Shown piece by piece: positions 61,406 through 64,000 of a DNA stretch of 64,000 bases (position 1 is the stretch's first letter; the number at the start of each line of letters is the position of its first letter). Where the stretch lies: assembly GCA_015487785.1 (NCBI GenBank), contig WFPC01000055.1:62001-126000 (forward strand), read 5' to 3'. The notes under the pieces were generated by a model that was not told the origin of the DNA, searched no databases, and was given only the letters and a program-made list of their open reading frames with translations. The position numbers and the translations under genes are program-made. This DNA is from Gammaproteobacteria bacterium. GTDB lineage: Bacteria; Pseudomonadota; Gammaproteobacteria; S012-40.

Positions 61406-64000
61406 ATGGATTTGCGAAGCGCGTTGGGCCTGAGTGTGCGGCAAGGACAGTATCTTAGCGTCCTGTTGCTCTGTGGCCTGATGTTTGGCGGCCAGAGCCA
61501 GGCCGCCAATGATGCCCTGCAGCGCATCATCGACGAAGGAACTCAGCAGATTCGCAACAAACAGTTTGCGGCGGCCTTCGAAACCTTCCAGGAGGCCCTT
61601 CTGGTGGATGCTGACAATGCCGAGGCCAATTTTCGCATCGGCCTGTTGTATCTGCAGCGCAGGGAGGCGGGCAAGGGCTTGGAGCATATTCTCAAGAGCA
61701 CTCGCCTGGATCCGGAGAATGCCGGTTACAGCCTCTACCTTGGAAGGCTCTATGAACGCCAGGGAAAACTGCAAAAGGCGGTGGACGAATACAAGCGTCT
61801 GCTGGCCACCGGCAGCCGCCATCCACGAGTGCGCGAGGTGGAGAAACAACTCTCGTTGCTCACCGGCAAGATGATGCTGGGCAATCGTGAGTTCAAGGCC
61901 GCCTTGCTGATTTTCAATGGCCTGTTGCTGGATTACCCCGATGACGACGAGGTGCTCTACAATCTTGGACGGGCCCAGTTGTCGTCCGGCGACCTGCAGG
62001 CGGCGGAAAAGACCTTTCTCAAATTGCGCGCGATCAAGCCCAAGGCGGTGTCGGTCTATGTGAATCTGGCCAAGATTTATGAGCGTACCCGGCAAGTGGA
62101 CCAGGCCATAGAACAGTATCGCAAGATCATAGAACTCAACAAGACCCCGTCCAGTGTGCGTGAGGCCCGCATCAAGCGGGATCTTCTACTGGCCAGGAAA
62201 CACATGGATGCGGGTGAATATCGGCAGGCCATCGAGCTCTACGACCAGGTACTGCAACTGGACTCCAAGCGTACCGAGGCCTTGTTCAACAAGGCGCTGG
62301 CCCTGCTTAACCTGGGTGACTGGCGGGCGGCGGAGAAACTCTTCCTGGCCGTGATAGAGATCAACCCCATGGATTTTTCCACCCGGCTCAATCTGGGGGG
62401 GTTGTATCTGGATACAAGGCAATATGACAAATCCAAGGAACAGTTCCAGTTCATCATCGACAACGACCGCAGCGGACGTTTTGCCAAGCAAGCCAAGATT
62501 CGCATGAATGTGGTCTACATGCAGATTGCCGACAATGCCCTGCAGGCGGGTAACATCGAGGAAAGTCTTCGCCAGTACAAGAAGGCGCTGGATTTCTACA
62601 GTGGGAATGTCAAGGCCAGTTTCAATCGGGGCCTGCTGTTGGTGCAACAGCGCAAGTTCGTCGAAGCCAGGGCGGCCTTCGAGAACGTAGTGAAACTGGC
62701 ACCGGACAATATCGGTGGGCGCATCAATCTGGCCAATGTCTATGAGCAACTGGGGCAGTTCGACAAGGCGGCAGAGCAATACGAGGCCATCATGCGGCTC
62801 AAGCCGGACAGCGAAGAGGCCAATACGGCCAGACGACGCTGGCGCATCAGCAAGGCGAGGGCGCTGTGGGCCGACAAGCGCCTGAGTGATGCCGAGCAAT
62901 TGCTGGAGAAGATCGTTACCGAAGAGCCGGACAATTTCGAGGCCTATCTCTATCTTGGCATCATCCAGTCGAGCAAGGGCAAGTCGCGCCAGGCGGCGAA
63001 ATCCTTTCAGACCGTGCTCAATGTGATGCCGGCAAACCAGGCGGTGCGCCTGTCACTGGGCAAGGTATATGAACAGCTTGGCATGGACGATCTGGCAGCG
63101 CAGGAGTACCGCATCATCATATTTTCCGGGGCGCCTGCGGCGGTGCTGGAGGAGGCGAAACAACGGCTGGATATCGTGGAGAGCCGCTTGAGCGGTTTTT
63201 CCAAGAATCTGGTCTATCAGGCCCAATACGACAACAATCTCAACCTCAACGACGACAATCCCATCGACGAGGTGCGCACCGACCTGGCCTTCAATATCGT
63301 CTATGGCTACAAATTCAAACGTGACCTGTCATTCAACCTGAGCTGGAGTCCCACCTATTCCAACTATCATTTGTCGCAGATCGACTATCTGTCCTCGGTA
63401 TTCAATACCAGCCTGCGCAGTGGTACACCGGACAGCAACTGGCTGGTGCAATACGGCCGCCAGGATCAGCAGTCCCTGATCAATGAACAGTCAGTGAGCG
63501 AGAGTAATTCACTCAACGTGGGGCGCAGCGCCAAACTGTTTCTGCCCGCTTTTCTCGGTCTGGCGCCGGAGGGCTTCGATCGCAAGGAAGGCGTGCCCAC
63601 CTCACTGGCCGGCTTCGTGTCGCTGCGCAATATCACGTCTTTCGGTGCCTTTCCCCTGGATGCCCTCACCGGAACCCTGGCGCTCAATGTCAGCCAGACC
63701 TTGCGGGGCGGGTTTTCCGGCTCGCTGGGTTATTCTCTGTCGCTGTTTCGCAGCCTGTCCACCAAGGAAGTGGTGCAGCGCCAATATGTGGTCGATCCTC
63801 TTTCAGGGCAGCAGAGTGATACACCGGTGACCACATTGCTGTACGATTCGAGAGACTATGAATACAACAGCTATGCTCTGAACATGTCCCTGTCGAAGAT
63901 TCTCGCGCCGGGTCTGAGTGCCTCTCTGGGCGGGCTGATCAGCTATTCCGGCTATATCAACCCGGACTCGGGGGCGCGCACCCGCGGTCAGCCGGCGGCA
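61406..64000 (+). CDS. Large TPR protein with C-terminal outer-membrane barrel (partial)
   Basis: An open frame from ATG 61406 runs in phase to the last base (865 codons), so it is missing from the ORF track. A signal peptide (LLLCGLMFGGQSQA) precedes ~12-15 tetratricopeptide repeats to about residue 590 (for example KQFAAAFETFQEALLVDADNAEANFRIGLLYL, GEYRQAIELYDQVLQLDSKRTEALFNKALALLNLG). After residue ~600 the sequence changes to outer-membrane strands (LVYQAQYDNNLNLNDDNP, RDLSFNLSWSPTYSNYHL, LSGSLGYSLSLFRS-like). The layout (TPR periplasmic arm, C-terminal barrel) resembles secretion/assembly outer-membrane proteins such as BcsC or PgaA, but substrate is unknown. It starts 2 bases after the previous stop. 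Confidence 0.85.
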   Translation, partial: MDLRSALGLSVRQGQYLSVLLLCGLMFGGQSQAANDALQRIIDEGTQQIRNKQFAAAFETFQEALLVDADNAEANFRIGLLYLQRREAGKGLEHILKSTRLDPENAGYSLYLGRLYERQGKLQKAVDEYKRLLATGSRHPRVREVEKQLSLLTGKMMLGNREFKAALLIFNGLLLDYPDDDEVLYNLGRAQLSSGDLQAAEKTFLKLRAIKPKAVSVYVNLAKIYERTRQVDQAIEQYRKIIELNKTPSSVREARIKRDLLLARKHMDAGEYRQAIELYDQVLQLDSKRTEALFNKALALLNLGDWRAAEKLFLAVIEINPMDFSTRLNLGGLYLDTRQYDKSKEQFQFIIDNDRSGRFAKQAKIRMNVVYMQIADNALQAGNIEESLRQYKKALDFYSGNVKASFNRGLLLVQQRKFVEARAAFENVVKLAPDNIGGRINLANVYEQLGQFDKAAEQYEAIMRLKPDSEEANTARRRWRISKARALWADKRLSDAEQLLEKIVTEEPDNFEAYLYLGIIQSSKGKSRQAAKSFQTVLNVMPANQAVRLSLGKVYEQLGMDDLAAQEYRIIIFSGAPAAVLEEAKQRLDIVESRLSGFSKNLVYQAQYDNNLNLNDDNPIDEVRTDLAFNIVYGYKFKRDLSFNLSWSPTYSNYHLSQIDYLSSVFNTSLRSGTPDSNWLVQYGRQDQQSLINEQSVSESNSLNVGRSAKLFLPAFLGLAPEGFDRKEGVPTSLAGFVSLRNITSFGAFPLDALTGTLALNVSQTLRGGFSGSLGYSLSLFRSLSTKEVVQRQYVVDPLSGQQSDTPVTTLLYDSRDYEYNSYALNMSLSKILAPGLSASLGGLISYSGYINPDSGARTRGQPAA

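Overview
The window reads as a chromosomal segment of a GC-rich, Gram-negative, chemolithoautotrophic bacterium, most likely a gammaproteobacterium. The reasons are a form II RuBisCO operon with CbbQ/CbbO and CbbR, a complete ccmABCDEFGHI cytochrome c maturation operon, many secreted c-type cytochromes, LolCD-type lipoprotein sorting genes, and uvrC-pgsA-tRNA-Gly-tRNA-Cys synteny as in enteric bacteria. I see no insertion sequence, phage gene, rRNA or CRISPR array. Nearly all sequence is coding, and the genes lie in compact operons with many ATGA-type overlaps.

Layout. 1-4.4 kb: the end of a glycosyltransferase operon (minus strand), an ABM-domain protein and a patatin-like lipase with a probable C-terminal beta-barrel. 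4.6-10.1 kb (minus): a nickel ECF transporter operon nikKLMQO followed by a His/Met-rich membrane protein and a small exported protein. 10.2-15.4 kb: lolC-lolD, a family 5 uracil-DNA glycosylase, uvrC, pgsA and two tRNAs. 15.4-19.4 kb: an arsenic operon arsR-arsC-acr3, then tag, a cupin gene and a LysE fragment. 19.5-30.4 kb: an FtsH homologue, cbbO, cbbQ and cbbM on the minus strand; a GAF-PAS-GGDEF-EAL protein, cbbR and a monohaem cytochrome on the plus strand. 30.4-35.1 kb: a DUF302 protein, a CFI-box exported protein with a CopD-like membrane partner, a DUF3530 protein and rpe.

The most interesting part is 35.1-48.4 kb. Here one strand encodes three NHL-repeat lipoproteins, a tetrahaem cytochrome, a PpiC-type isomerase, a ~590-residue outer-membrane beta-barrel, three small trihaem c7-type cytochromes, a lipoprotein with an amicyanin-type copper motif and helical tail, and an 819-residue cytochrome with 11 CXXCH plus one CX4CH site. 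The set has the parts expected of a porin-cytochrome conduit that moves electrons across the outer membrane. The ccm operon that would mature these cytochromes follows at once (48.6-55.5 kb). With the Calvin-cycle genes upstream, the simplest reading is an autotroph able to take electrons from, or give them to, an extracellular partner. This is inference.

55.6-64 kb: a ribbon-helix-helix/zinc-ribbon regulator with a clear palindromic operator, then a DUF1302-type outer-membrane protein, an RND (MMPL-like) exporter with an odd Trp-rich insertion, a small beta-barrel protein, and a long TPR protein with a C-terminal barrel that runs off the window.
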